64,000 nt of DNA, taken from the NCBI RefSeq assembly GCF_010731695.1, contig NZ_AP022586.1:4154001-4218000 (forward strand), written 5' to 3'. The position numbers and the translations under genes were made by a program. Source of the stretch: Mycolicibacterium litorale. Lineage in GTDB: Bacteria > Actinomycetota > Actinomycetes > Mycobacteriales > Mycobacteriaceae. Position 1 is the first letter of the stretch. Each line of letters starts with the position of its first letter. Shown piece after piece: positions 1 through 8,854 of the stretch. The notes below the pieces were generated by a model. It searched no databases and had not been told where the DNA came from. It worked only from the letters and a program-made list of their open reading frames with translations.

Positions 1-5
1 ACGGT

Positions 6-1166
6 GTGCAGCCGCTGGGCCGCAAGGGCTACGTCACGCTGCCCACGTTCGCGTTCGGGTGGCCCACCACCGAACTCGCGCCGCTGTACCTCACCGGGTC
101 GGTGCTCGACACGGTCCGCCGCGCCCTGCGGGGACACTTCACCAGCCGGTCGGGTCGGGTCGCGTTGGCGCTCAAGGCCGTCACCTGGGCCCTGCTGGTG
201 CTGATCCAACGGCGAAACGTCAAGTCCGAACCGTACTTCGAGGCGGGGCTTCGTGAGGCGCTCGGTGAGGACTACGCGAAGATCGCCGCCGAATCGCAGC
301 CCGCCCGTCGCCACGGAGGGGTGTTCAAGACGGGCTGGTCGCGGCGGCGCTACGTCGAGAAGAAGGGCACCGTGCGCTACGGGCCACACCGGGCGAACAC
401 CGCCGACATCTGGCGCCGCAGCGACCTGCCGCGCGACGGGCGCGCACCGGTGCTGCTGCAGGTGCCCGGCGGGGCGTGGGCGATCGGAATGCGCCGCCCG
501 CAGGCCTATCCGCTCCTGAGCCACATGACCGAACGCGGCTGGATCTGCGTGTCGATGGGATACCGGATCAGCCCGCGGCACACCTGGCCCGCGCACATCA
601 TCGACGTCAAACGCGCCCTGGCCTGGATCCGCGAGAACATCGCCGACTACGGCGGCGACCCGGACTTCGTGGCGATCACCGGCGGTTCGGCGGGCGGTCA
701 CCTCACCGCACTCGCCGCGCTGACGCCGAACGACCCGCAGTGGCAACCGGGATTCGCCGACGCCGACACGTCCGTGCGCGCCGCCGTGCCCGTCTACGGC
801 CGCTACGACTGGTTCTCCGCCAAGGGCGAAGGCCGGCCGCAGTTCATCGCGTTCCTTCAGAAGTTCGTGGTCAAGAAGCCGTACCTCGGCAACCGCCGCG
901 ACTACCTCGAGGCCTCACCGATCACGCGGTTACGACCTGACGCGCCACCGTTTTTCGTGTTGCACGGCCAGGACGACTCGATCATCCCCGTTCCGGAGGG
1001 CCGGGAGTTCGTCGAGGAACTGCGCAAGGTGTCGACGAGCCCGGTGGCGTACTCGGAGATCCCGCACGCCCAGCACGCGTTCGACTTCTACGGGTCGCCG
1101 CGCGGGCACTACACCGCCGAGGCGATCGAACGCTTCCTGTCGTGGGTGCACGCGCAGCGGGACTGA
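6..1166 (+). CDS. LipC-like alpha/beta-hydrolase esterase (5' end may lie outside the window)
   Basis: Carboxylesterase of the alpha/beta-hydrolase fold, predicted to cleave short acyl esters. Seen: an oxyanion-type PGG stretch (VPGGAWAIG, about residue 155), the nucleophile motif GGSAGG (about 230), the acid in HGQDDS (about 325) and the histidine in AQHAFD (about 360). It closely resembles the LipC protein encoded at 2617-3840, so the two are probably paralogues flanking a wax ester synthase gene. The first usable start is GTG at 6, but the frame stays open to the window edge, so the true start may be upstream. It converges on the WS/DGAT gene with a 4-base gap. Substrate unknown. Confidence 0.8.
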   Translation: MQPLGRKGYVTLPTFAFGWPTTELAPLYLTGSVLDTVRRALRGHFTSRSGRVALALKAVTWALLVLIQRRNVKSEPYFEAGLREALGEDYAKIAAESQPARRHGGVFKTGWSRRRYVEKKGTVRYGPHRANTADIWRRSDLPRDGRAPVLLQVPGGAWAIGMRRPQAYPLLSHMTERGWICVSMGYRISPRHTWPAHIIDVKRALAWIRENIADYGGDPDFVAITGGSAGGHLTALAALTPNDPQWQPGFADADTSVRAAVPVYGRYDWFSAKGEGRPQFIAFLQKFVVKKPYLGNRRDYLEASPITRLRPDAPPFFVLHGQDDSIIPVPEGREFVEELRKVSTSPVAYSEIPHAQHAFDFYGSPRGHYTAEAIERFLSWVHAQRD

Positions 1167-1170
1167 CCCG

Positions 1171-2589
1171 CTACTGCGCCATCGCCGTCTCGACCACCGT
1201 CAGCTGCTCGGAAAGACCAGCCGCCGAACGGATCTCGACGAACGCCTCGACCATCGCGTCGGTCAGCTCGTGCGGGTCCTCGACGGTCGCGCCGTCGGAG
1301 AGGACTGAGATGTTGAGCTGGTCGACGTAGCTCCACACGGTGATGTTGAGGCCGCTGCCCGTGGTGAGCGGGCCGACCGAATAGATCTCGGTGACCAGGG
1401 CGCCGCCGACCCGTCCGCGTTCGCGCGGGCCCGGCACGTTCGAGATCGGCAGGTTGAGCACCTTGTTCTGGCCGTCCTTGTTGGCCAGCCACCGGAACAG
1501 CGCCTCGGCCGGGGCGGGCGGGAAGTACGACGACCACCGGCTGACCAGTTCGGGTCCGATGAGGTGATGGCCCTCCTTGGCCGTTGCGGCAGCCTTGTGG
1601 CACTCCTGGACTCGCTGCAGCGGATCTTCGATCTGCACCGGGATGCACACCAGCACACCGGTGAAGTAGTTGCCGGAGATGCGTTCGGGGCTGAAGTCGA
1701 AACTCACCGGGACCGACGCCAGGAGTGGATGGTCGGCGTGACCGTCATAGCGCAGCAACAACTTCCGCAGAGCGCCGGCCGAGATGGCGAGCACCAGATC
1801 GTTGAGCGTCACGCCGAGGTGTTTGGCGGTCTCTTTGATGTCCGCGAGAGCCATTGTGGCGGTGGCGAATTTGCGGACGCCGTCGACCTTGTGGTTCATG
1901 AACGACGGCGGCGGGGTGAACGGGCGGGTCAGCTCCGGGGAGAGCTTGCGGCTGCTGCGTCGAACCCGTTGCAACCCTTGGGCGGTATAGCGCCAGTTGG
2001 CCGGCAGTTTGCCGATCTGGCGTAGGTGGTCGCGGAACGCGGTGCGGACGAGCTCACCGCGGCTCGGGGCCGGATCGGTGGCGTAGGAGTCGCGGTCGTG
2101 CTGCGGGCCGGTCTGCAGATCCATGCCGCGGGCCATCAGGTTGGCCGAGGCGATGCCGTCGGCCAGGGCATGGTGGATCTTGCCGAGCACCGCGATCCGC
2201 CCGTCCGCCAGCCCCTCGATGAAGTACATCTCCCACAGCGGCTTGCTGCGGTCCAGCGGGGTGCTGGCGATGCGGCCGACCGCCTCGTCGAGCTGGCGGC
2301 GGCCGCCGGGGCTGTCCACCCGATACGGCCGGACGTGGTATTCGAGGTCGACCTCGCAATTCTCCCGCCACATCGGATGGTGGAACTTGAACGGGATGTC
2401 GACGAGCTCATAGCGGAACGGATCGAGTTTGTAGAGCCGGCTGTGGATGACCTGCCGGAACTCCTCGATGCCGAACGAGCGGCCGCCCAGATCGTCGAGC
2501 TGGATCACCGCCAGCTTGAGCGTGTGCATGTGCACCGTGGGTGTTTCGCTGTACAGCAGAAACGCATCCCACCCGCTGAGCCGTTTCAC
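1171..2589 (-). CDS. Wax ester synthase/diacylglycerol acyltransferase (WS/DGAT)
   Basis: 472-residue bifunctional acyltransferase family protein, expected to transfer acyl-CoA to diacylglycerol or long-chain alcohols for storage lipid synthesis. Seen: the catalytic motif HHALADG near residue 140, which matches the family HHxxxDG signature, and the usual family length of about 450-480 residues. It starts 27 bases after the lipC stop on the same strand, so lipC and this gene probably form one transcript; the same pair (Rv0220/Rv0221) is adjacent in M. tuberculosis. Which acceptor it uses cannot be told from sequence. Confidence 0.9.
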   Translation of the reverse strand: MKRLSGWDAFLLYSETPTVHMHTLKLAVIQLDDLGGRSFGIEEFRQVIHSRLYKLDPFRYELVDIPFKFHHPMWRENCEVDLEYHVRPYRVDSPGGRRQLDEAVGRIASTPLDRSKPLWEMYFIEGLADGRIAVLGKIHHALADGIASANLMARGMDLQTGPQHDRDSYATDPAPSRGELVRTAFRDHLRQIGKLPANWRYTAQGLQRVRRSSRKLSPELTRPFTPPPSFMNHKVDGVRKFATATMALADIKETAKHLGVTLNDLVLAISAGALRKLLLRYDGHADHPLLASVPVSFDFSPERISGNYFTGVLVCIPVQIEDPLQRVQECHKAAATAKEGHHLIGPELVSRWSSYFPPAPAEALFRWLANKDGQNKVLNLPISNVPGPRERGRVGGALVTEIYSVGPLTTGSGLNITVWSYVDQLNISVLSDGATVEDPHELTDAMVEAFVEIRSAAGLSEQLTVVETAMAQ

Positions 2590-2616
2590 GTCGCGCCTCC
2601 TCCTGCCCGGAGGCGT

Positions 2617-3840
2617 CTATATAACCTCTCGTGCACCGACCAGGGTTCGATTTCGATGAATCTGGTTCAGGAACAGGCCGATGGCGGTTGCCATGGACCC
2701 TGTGCGGGCGCCGTCGATCATGTCGAAACCATGTCCGGCACCGGGCAATTCCATGTAGCTGACCGCCGATCTCGATTTCGAGCGCAACTTCTCGACGAAC
2801 GTGCGGGCCTGCCACACCGGGATCACGCTGTCACCGGTGCCGTGGATGACCAGGAACGGCGGCGCCTCGGAGTGCACCTGCGCCATCGGCGACGCCTTGC
2901 GGAACAGTTCGGGATGGCGGGACATCTTGCGCTTCACCACGACCCGCTCCAGGAAGTCGACGAAACGGGCCCGCTCGGCGGTCGAGCGGTCCTCCCAGTC
3001 ATACCGGCCGTAGATGCCGACCACGGCGTCCACCGAGGTATCCGACCCCTCCGGCAGCTCGCACTGCATCTCCGGGTCATTGATGGTCAGCCCGGCCAGC
3101 GCGGCGAGGTGGCCGCCGGCCGAAGTGCCCGCGATCGCAACGAAATTGCGGTCGCCACCGAACTTGTCCACGTTCGCGCGCGCCCACGCGATCGCGGTCT
3201 TCACGTCGTGCAGGTGGGCCGGCCAGGGATGGTGCGGCGCCACCCGGTAGTCGATCGACAGACAGACCCAGCCCATCTCGGCCAGGTGCGACATCAACGC
3301 GTAACCCTGCAGCATGCGGCTGCCGTGCACCCACGCCCCGCCGGGGACGAACAGCAGCACCGGGGCCGGTTCGGTCGGCAGCTTCTTCGGACGCCACACG
3401 TCGAGCAGCTGTGAGGGCAACGGTCCGTACCGCACGGAGGACTTGTGCACGTTGCGGCGGTGCTCGAACGTCTTCCACAGCGGCGGCACCTTCTCGGGCG
3501 CGGGCCATTCGATCGCGAGATCGGCTGCGGGCACCACACCACGCAGCGCCGCGTCCGACACCGCGTGTGTCATGTCCCGCTCACGCTGGCGAACCTCGGC
3601 ATTGCCGGGGTCGAACCACGATTTGGCGGATGCGGACAGTAGTTCAGGGATCTGGCGGTAGCCCCACACCCCCATCGCGGCGAGTGCGCCGAGGGGTTCG
3701 AGGTGCTTGCCGACCACCGGCAGCGATGCCGAGGCCACACTCATCGCGAGCATATGGTCAGCAGGCTTGGCGTTGAGCAACCACCTTGCGCGAGACCACA
3801 TTGTCGGACCGGGATACCGGGTGTCCGGTCGTACCGTCAT
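2617..3840 (-). CDS. lipC: Carboxylesterase/lipase LipC
   Basis: Cell-surface-associated esterase family of mycobacteria. Seen: VPGGAWVHG (oxyanion region), nucleophile motif GTSAGG, acid in HGTGDS and histidine in GAGHGFD. It aligns over its length with M. tuberculosis LipC. I chose the ATG at 3840 because a TACAGT -10 element ends 6 bases before it, so the transcript would start at or next to this ATG (407 residues, family about 403). An in-frame extension to 3933 exists but would begin upstream of that promoter. ATG at 3801 is the other option. First gene of a likely lipC-WS/DGAT operon. Confidence 0.88.
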   Translation of the reverse strand: MTVRPDTRYPGPTMWSRARWLLNAKPADHMLAMSVASASLPVVGKHLEPLGALAAMGVWGYRQIPELLSASAKSWFDPGNAEVRQRERDMTHAVSDAALRGVVPAADLAIEWPAPEKVPPLWKTFEHRRNVHKSSVRYGPLPSQLLDVWRPKKLPTEPAPVLLFVPGGAWVHGSRMLQGYALMSHLAEMGWVCLSIDYRVAPHHPWPAHLHDVKTAIAWARANVDKFGGDRNFVAIAGTSAGGHLAALAGLTINDPEMQCELPEGSDTSVDAVVGIYGRYDWEDRSTAERARFVDFLERVVVKRKMSRHPELFRKASPMAQVHSEAPPFLVIHGTGDSVIPVWQARTFVEKLRSKSRSAVSYMELPGAGHGFDMIDGARTGSMATAIGLFLNQIHRNRTLVGAREVI

Positions 3841-3846
3841 GGCGCG

Positions 3847-3872
3847 ACTGTACCCCCGCAGCGAACTGTCAA
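3847..3872 (-). promoter_or_regulatory. Probable lipC promoter giving a leaderless mRNA
   Basis: On the minus strand TTGACA (3872-3867) and TACAGT (3852-3847) are separated by 14 bases, which is short. TACAGT fits the mycobacterial -10 consensus TANNNT and lies 6 bases before ATG 3840. The same TACAGT-N6-ATG arrangement recurs at 30942. Confidence 0.45.
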
Positions 3873-4002
3873 ACGACAAGATCGTCAACTTGTCTACCCA
3901 CTGTTTGCGCAACGATTTTGTAATGTCGCTCACACCGGCCCTGACCGGCCCTTATAGGTCGGGGCCCGGCCGGACGAACCCAAAACCCGCAAAGGATGTC
4001 AC

Positions 4003-6171
4003 GTGCGCGGAACCGCCCTGGCGATCACCGACGACCACACCGCCCTCGCCGATTCCGTTTTGGGCCGGCTCGAACGGTCGGGTTCCCGGGCCGCTGCCCG
4101 TGCCACCCTGAGCGACGGGCCGGCCCATCCTCCAGAGCTGTGGCGCGCAGCCGCTGACCTGGGCTTACCCGGTCTGGCGGTGGCCGAACAGTTCGGCGGC
4201 GCGGGGTTCGGTCTCTCCGAGCTGGCGATCGTGCTGGAGGCGCAGGGCCGCGAGCTGACCCCCGGCCCCTTCCTGCCCACTGTGGCGGCCGCCGTGGTGC
4301 TCGACCGGTGCGCCGGCGACGAGCTGCGCGCCGAACTGCTGCCCGGGCTCTCGAGCGGTACCACTGTCGCCGCACTGGGGCTGACCGGCACGTGCACCGC
4401 CGGTGCCGACGGATCGATGACCGGCGAATGGCCCGCGGTCCCGGGTGCGCCGGATGCCGACCTGCTGGTGCTGGTCGCGGGTGACGACGTGGTGGTGCTC
4501 GACACGCACGGCGAGGGCGTCAGCGTCCGGACGCTTGACGGGATCGACACCACCCGCAGTGTCGGCGCGGTCACCGTGCGCGATGTGCGCATATCGCCCG
4601 CCCGAACGCTTTTCGGGGCGGCAGGGCCGGCGCGGACCGTGCTGCGCGTCCTCGGCTCCGCCGAGGCGGTGGGCGTCGGGTGGGCGTGCCTGGACATGGC
4701 CCTCGAGTACGCCAAGGTCCGCGAACAGTTCGGCCGCACCATCGGCACCTTCCAGGCGGTCAAACACCACGCCGCGAACATGCTCGTCGACATCGAGCAG
4801 ACCACGGCGGCCGTGTGGGACGCCGCGCGCGCTGACGACCTCGGCAGCGCACGGTTCGCCGCCGCCGTCGCCGCATCACATGCCATCCGGGCATCGGTTT
4901 TCCTCGCGCAGAACAACATTCAGCTACACGGCGGGATCGGATACACGTGGGAGCACGACGCCCACCTGTACCTGCGACGGGCGCGCTCATTGGCCGCGAT
5001 CCTCGGCGACGGGGCGGATCCGCTGGTCGACATCGTCGCCGCCCAGCGCACCGGGCAGGCGCACGGCGCCACATTCGCGCTGCCCGCCGAAGCCGAGGAG
5101 TACCGCGCGGCCGCCCGCGACGCGGCCGCCGAATGGCGCGCCCTGCCCGCCGAACGCCGTCGCGACTTCCTCGTCGACTCCGGCTATCTGGTGCCGCACT
5201 GGCCGAAACCGTGGGGACGGGCCGCCGGCACCCTCGAACAACTCGTCATCGAGGAGGAGTTCCGCGACGTCGACATCCCCGACATGGGGATCACCGGATG
5301 GGTGACGCTCACGATCGCCCAGGCCGGCACCGACGAACAGCGCGCACGCTGGGTCGAACCGGTGCTGCGCGGAGAGACGATGTGGTGCCAGCTGTTCTCC
5401 GAACCGGGCGCCGGATCCGACGCCGCGGCGGTGCGGACGGCAGCCAAGCGGGTCGAGGGCGGGTGGCGGGTCACCGGCCAGAAGGTGTGGACGAGCCTGG
5501 CGCACATGTGTCAGTGGGGACTGGCGACCGTGCGCACCGATCCTGACGCGCCCAAACACGCGGGCGTGACGATGATGGCCATCGACATGTCCGCGGACGG
5601 CGTGACGGTGAACCCACTGCGCGGCATCACCGGCGACGCGCACTTCAACGAGGTGTTCTTCGACGACGTGTTCGTGCCCGACGCCGACGTGGTCGGTGAG
5701 ATCAACCGCGGCTGGCTGGTGGCCCGCGCGACGCTGGGCAACGAGCGGATCTCGATCGGCGGCGGATCCGGCGCGCCGACCGGGTTCTCCGCCGACGACC
5801 TGGTGACACTGCTCGACAGCGCGCCGGCCGACGTCGCCGCCGCAAACGTGCGCCGCGTGGGTGCGGTGATCGCGGAGGCGCATACGCTGCGGCTGCTCAA
5901 CCTGCGCCGCGCCAGCCGCGCCATCGCCGGTGCCGAACCCGGACCCGAGGGCAACGTCACCAAACTCCTGGTGGCCGAGCAGTCGCAACGGCTGACCGAG
6001 CTGGGGATGGACCTCGCGGGCACCGCCGCCGTGGTGGGCCACACCCCGGAGCTGACCCGCACCTATCTCGGCAACCGGGCGATGACGATCGCGGGCGGCA
6101 CGTCGGAGATCACCCGCAACACGATCGCCGAGCGCATCCTCGGGCTGCCGCGCGACCCGCTGCTGCGGTGA
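4003..6171 (+). CDS. Double-domain acyl-CoA dehydrogenase (two fused ACAD units)
   Basis: 722 residues, about twice the length of a single acyl-CoA dehydrogenase. Seen: an N-terminal ACAD unit (about 1-360) ending in the ACAD helix region QLHGGIGYTWEHDAHLYLRR, followed by a second unit (about 365-722) with the FAD/substrate-loop motif FSEPGAGSD and the C-terminal motif GGTSEITRN. The two halves correspond to subunits that are separate genes in many heteromeric mycobacterial ACADs. The GTG at 4003 has an AAAGGA ribosome site 7 bases upstream. It is transcribed away from lipC; 162 bases separate the two start codons. Substrate unknown; family knowledge suggests FAD-dependent alpha,beta-dehydrogenation of an acyl-CoA. 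Confidence 0.88.
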   Translation: MRGTALAITDDHTALADSVLGRLERSGSRAAARATLSDGPAHPPELWRAAADLGLPGLAVAEQFGGAGFGLSELAIVLEAQGRELTPGPFLPTVAAAVVLDRCAGDELRAELLPGLSSGTTVAALGLTGTCTAGADGSMTGEWPAVPGAPDADLLVLVAGDDVVVLDTHGEGVSVRTLDGIDTTRSVGAVTVRDVRISPARTLFGAAGPARTVLRVLGSAEAVGVGWACLDMALEYAKVREQFGRTIGTFQAVKHHAANMLVDIEQTTAAVWDAARADDLGSARFAAAVAASHAIRASVFLAQNNIQLHGGIGYTWEHDAHLYLRRARSLAAILGDGADPLVDIVAAQRTGQAHGATFALPAEAEEYRAAARDAAAEWRALPAERRRDFLVDSGYLVPHWPKPWGRAAGTLEQLVIEEEFRDVDIPDMGITGWVTLTIAQAGTDEQRARWVEPVLRGETMWCQLFSEPGAGSDAAAVRTAAKRVEGGWRVTGQKVWTSLAHMCQWGLATVRTDPDAPKHAGVTMMAIDMSADGVTVNPLRGITGDAHFNEVFFDDVFVPDADVVGEINRGWLVARATLGNERISIGGGSGAPTGFSADDLVTLLDSAPADVAAANVRRVGAVIAEAHTLRLLNLRRASRAIAGAEPGPEGNVTKLLVAEQSQRLTELGMDLAGTAAVVGHTPELTRTYLGNRAMTIAGGTSEITRNTIAERILGLPRDPLLR

Positions 6172-6190
6172 TTCGTGGTGCGTCGACCAC

Positions 6191-6252
6191 CGCCGAGACT
6201 GCGGTGAGATCACGAAATTCGTCGAAACGGTGATCTCACCGCAGTCTCGGCG
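6191..6252. repeat. Perfect 23-bp inverted repeat with 16-base loop
   Basis: Left arm 6191-6213 and right arm 6230-6252 are exact reverse complements; the outer end begins CGCCGAGACTGCGG. It fills the gap after the double ACAD (stop at 6171) and ends 26 bases before the next start at 6279. It could act as a transcription terminator or be a copy of a dispersed intergenic palindrome; there is no T-run. Confidence 0.9.
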
Positions 6253-6278
6253 TGTGGCGGTGCGGTAATACTGGTCGG

Positions 6279-7199
6279 ATGGTGACGCCCGACTTCCACC
6301 CCGACCTCCGCAAGGTCGCCCGCTACATCCCGCGACAGGTGGTCACCCCGGTGACACTGCCGGTCCTGCGGATGGTGACGCGGCTGCAGGGCAAGCGCAC
6401 GCCGCAGGACGTCGAGGAGCTCACGCTCGGCTCGGGCGTGCGCGTGCGGCTGTTCCGGCCGACCGGTGTGCCGGTACCCGCACCCGCGCTGCTGTGGATC
6501 CACGGCGGCGGCTACATCATCGGCACCGCGGCGCAGGACGACGAACTGTGCCGCCGGTTCAGCCGTGAACTCGGAATCGCCGTCGTCTCAGTCGATTACC
6601 GGCTGGCGCCCGAACACCCCTACCCGACACCCGTGGAGGACTGCTATGCCGCGCTGACGTGGTTGGCGCGGCTGCCGTCGGTGGATCCGCAACGCGTGGC
6701 GATCGGCGGCGCCAGCGCCGGCGGTGGGCTGGCGGCGTCGCTTGCTCTGATGACCCGCGACCGCGGTGAAATCGAGCCGGTGGCACAGCTTCTCGTGTAT
6801 CCGATGATCGACGACCGCACCGTCGATCGTCACGGTCTGGACAACCCCGGCCACCGGCTGTGGAATCAGGCCTCCAACCGGTTCGGCTGGTCGGCCTATC
6901 TCGCCGACGCCGACCGCGACGTCGCGGTCCCGGCCCGCCGCGAGGATCTCGCCGGGCTGCCGCCCGCGTGGATCGGGGTCGGCACCCTGGACCTGTTCCA
7001 CGACGAGGATCTGGTGTACGCCGAGCGGCTGCGTGCCGCCGGCGTGCCATGCCAGGTCGAGGTGGTCCAGGGCGCCTTCCACGGATTCGACGGGATCCTG
7101 CCGAAGGCCGACGTGTCGCGGGCGTTCTTCCGAAGCCAGTGCGACACCCTCCGGCAGGCCTTCACCGAACGTCAGTCGCGGATTTCGGCTTCGTCGTAG
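6279..7199 (+). CDS. HSL-family (LipH/NlhH-type) esterase
   Basis: 306-residue hormone-sensitive-lipase family esterase. Seen: HGGG oxyanion motif (WIHGGGYIIG, about residue 75), SVDYRLAPEHP, nucleophile motif GGASAGGG, acid in GTLDLFHDED and histidine in GAFHGFDGI. The ATG at 6279 is preferred; the frame extends to 6252, but that extension lies in the inverted repeat. The 3' end overlaps the convergent permease gene by 28 bases (7172-7199). Function: hydrolysis of short to medium acyl esters; physiological substrate unknown. Confidence 0.88.
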   Translation: MVTPDFHPDLRKVARYIPRQVVTPVTLPVLRMVTRLQGKRTPQDVEELTLGSGVRVRLFRPTGVPVPAPALLWIHGGGYIIGTAAQDDELCRRFSRELGIAVVSVDYRLAPEHPYPTPVEDCYAALTWLARLPSVDPQRVAIGGASAGGGLAASLALMTRDRGEIEPVAQLLVYPMIDDRTVDRHGLDNPGHRLWNQASNRFGWSAYLADADRDVAVPARREDLAGLPPAWIGVGTLDLFHDEDLVYAERLRAAGVPCQVEVVQGAFHGFDGILPKADVSRAFFRSQCDTLRQAFTERQSRISASS

Positions 7200-8704
7200 A
7201 CGATCCGGCCGATCAGGTCGTAACGGCGCGCGTCGCGGTACTTGAAGTACGTGGCGAGCGCCGCGCCGATCACGAAGATTCCCACCACGATCCACGGCGT
7301 GAGCTTGAACAGCAGTGTGCCCGAAGCGGTACCGGCCGCCGACTCCTTGTGCTCCCACAGCAGGTACACGACGTAGAGCATGCCGATCCCGCCGAGCAGC
7401 GGTGCCAGGAACGTCTTGAACCAGTGGGCGCTGGACGGGTGTTCCTTGTGGAAGTGGAAGTAGGCGATGACGGCGAACGCGCACAGCGACTGCACGATCA
7501 GGATCGCCATGGTGCCCAGGATCGCCAGCAGCGTGTACAGGTGCACGTACGGATCCATACCCGCGGCGAAGAACGCCAGGATCAGCACCAGTGCGATACC
7601 GCTCTGCACGAACGAGGCGATGTAGGGCGAACCGTGCTTGTGGTGGGTGGCGCCCAGCGTCTTCTGCAGACCGCTCGACAGGCCCTCACGCCCCAGTGCG
7701 TACAGGTAACGCGACGCGCAGTTGTGGAACGCCATACCGCAGGCGAACGAACCGGTCACCAAGAGGATGTTGAACAGCGTGATCGCCCACTCGCCGTAGG
7801 TGCTGCGCACCGGTCCGAAGAAGATCTCCGACGAGGTGTTGGCATCCTGGGCGAGTTCGAGCGACTTCGACGGCCCGGTGCCCGCGATCGCCATCCACGA
7901 CACGAAGACGTAGAAGAGGCCGACGCCGAGCACGGCGATCATGGTGGCGCGGGGGATGATCCGCTTCGGATCCTTGGACTCCTCGCCGTACATCGCCGTC
8001 GACTCGAAACCGACCCACGACCAGAACGCGAAGAACAGGCCGAGTCCGGCGCTGGCGCCGGCAATCGCGGCGGGAGTGAACGCGCCGATCGGGTTCAGCG
8101 TATCGGCCACCGCGAAGCCCTCGGGGCCGCCGCCCTGGAACAGCACGGCGAGCGCACCGAGGGCGAGCATGACGATCTCGGTGACCAGGAAGACGCCGAG
8201 CACCTTCGCCGTCAGGTTGACGTCGAAGTAGGTCAGGATCGCGTTGAGCGCCAGCATCAGCAGCGCGGGGATGATCCAGTGAACGTCCACGCCGAACTGT
8301 GACGACATGAAGTTCTTGAAGAAGAACGCGAAGATGCCGATCAGCGACGCCTCGAAGACGATGTAGGCCATCGTGATCAGCAGGCCGCTGGCCATGCCGA
8401 CGATGCGGCCGAGCCCGTGGCTGATGTAGCCGTAGAAGGCGCCGGTGGCAGTGATGTGCTTGGCCATCGTCGCGTAACCGATCGCGAAGAGGCCGAGCAC
8501 AATGGTTGCGACGAGGTACCCGGCCGGGGCGTGGGAACCGTTTCCGAAGCCCACGGCGATCGGCACGTTGCCGACCATTGCGGTGATCGGCGCCGCGGTC
8601 GCTACCGCCATGAAGATCACGCCGAGGGTGCCCACGGCGTTGCGCTTCAGTCGCTGCACGCCCTGAGCTGGGGTTTTCTCTGGTGTAACGGCTTGATCCG
8701 CCAT
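7172..8704 (-). CDS. APC-superfamily amino acid/amine permease of the microcompartment locus
   Basis: 510-residue inner-membrane transporter with about 12 hydrophobic segments; the first begins at about residue 24 (LGVIFMAVATAAPITAM). It is divergent from the microcompartment operon and shares its 150-base control region, so it probably imports the amine that is degraded in the shell (aminoacetone or 1-amino-2-propanol by analogy with the RMM system). ATG 8704 has a GGAAGG ribosome site. A candidate GntR operator lies at 8774-8790, about 70 bases upstream. Substrate is inferred from context only. Confidence 0.88.
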   Translation of the reverse strand: MADQAVTPEKTPAQGVQRLKRNAVGTLGVIFMAVATAAPITAMVGNVPIAVGFGNGSHAPAGYLVATIVLGLFAIGYATMAKHITATGAFYGYISHGLGRIVGMASGLLITMAYIVFEASLIGIFAFFFKNFMSSQFGVDVHWIIPALLMLALNAILTYFDVNLTAKVLGVFLVTEIVMLALGALAVLFQGGGPEGFAVADTLNPIGAFTPAAIAGASAGLGLFFAFWSWVGFESTAMYGEESKDPKRIIPRATMIAVLGVGLFYVFVSWMAIAGTGPSKSLELAQDANTSSEIFFGPVRSTYGEWAITLFNILLVTGSFACGMAFHNCASRYLYALGREGLSSGLQKTLGATHHKHGSPYIASFVQSGIALVLILAFFAAGMDPYVHLYTLLAILGTMAILIVQSLCAFAVIAYFHFHKEHPSSAHWFKTFLAPLLGGIGMLYVVYLLWEHKESAAGTASGTLLFKLTPWIVVGIFVIGAALATYFKYRDARRYDLIGRIVYDEAEIRD

Positions 8705-8773
8705 ATACGGGATGCCTTCCTGCTTGCCAAGGGGAGGCCTGTGTGGCCTGAGCCACATCGGGACCGCTACGTA

Positions 8774-8790
8774 TATTGGCACTACCAATA
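8774..8790. promoter_or_regulatory. Candidate GntR operator 1 (TATTGG-N5-CCAATA)
   Basis: Perfect dyad with 6-base arms in the divergent control region of the permease and the shell operon. The core ATTGGnnCTACCAAT is identical in pattern to the site in front of the locus's own GntR gene (15916-15934). Two copies at the two promoters of one locus make it the best candidate for the regulator's binding site. Confidence 0.65.
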
Positions 8791-8812
8791 GGTCCTCGCA
8801 ACCGCTGGCATG

Positions 8813-8847
8813 AACCATTGACATAAATGGTTTGAACCTTTTACGGT
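8813..8847 (+). promoter_or_regulatory. Promoter of the microcompartment operon with an overlapping dyad
   Basis: TTGACA (8818-8823) and TACGGT (8842-8847) are 18 bases apart. TACGGT ends 7 bases before GTG 8855, so the message is probably leaderless. A second dyad, AACCATT-N6-AATGGTT (8813-8832), covers the -35 element; it differs from the ATTGG/CCAAT site and could be bound by another regulator. Confidence 0.55.
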
Positions 8848-8854
8848 GGGCCGC

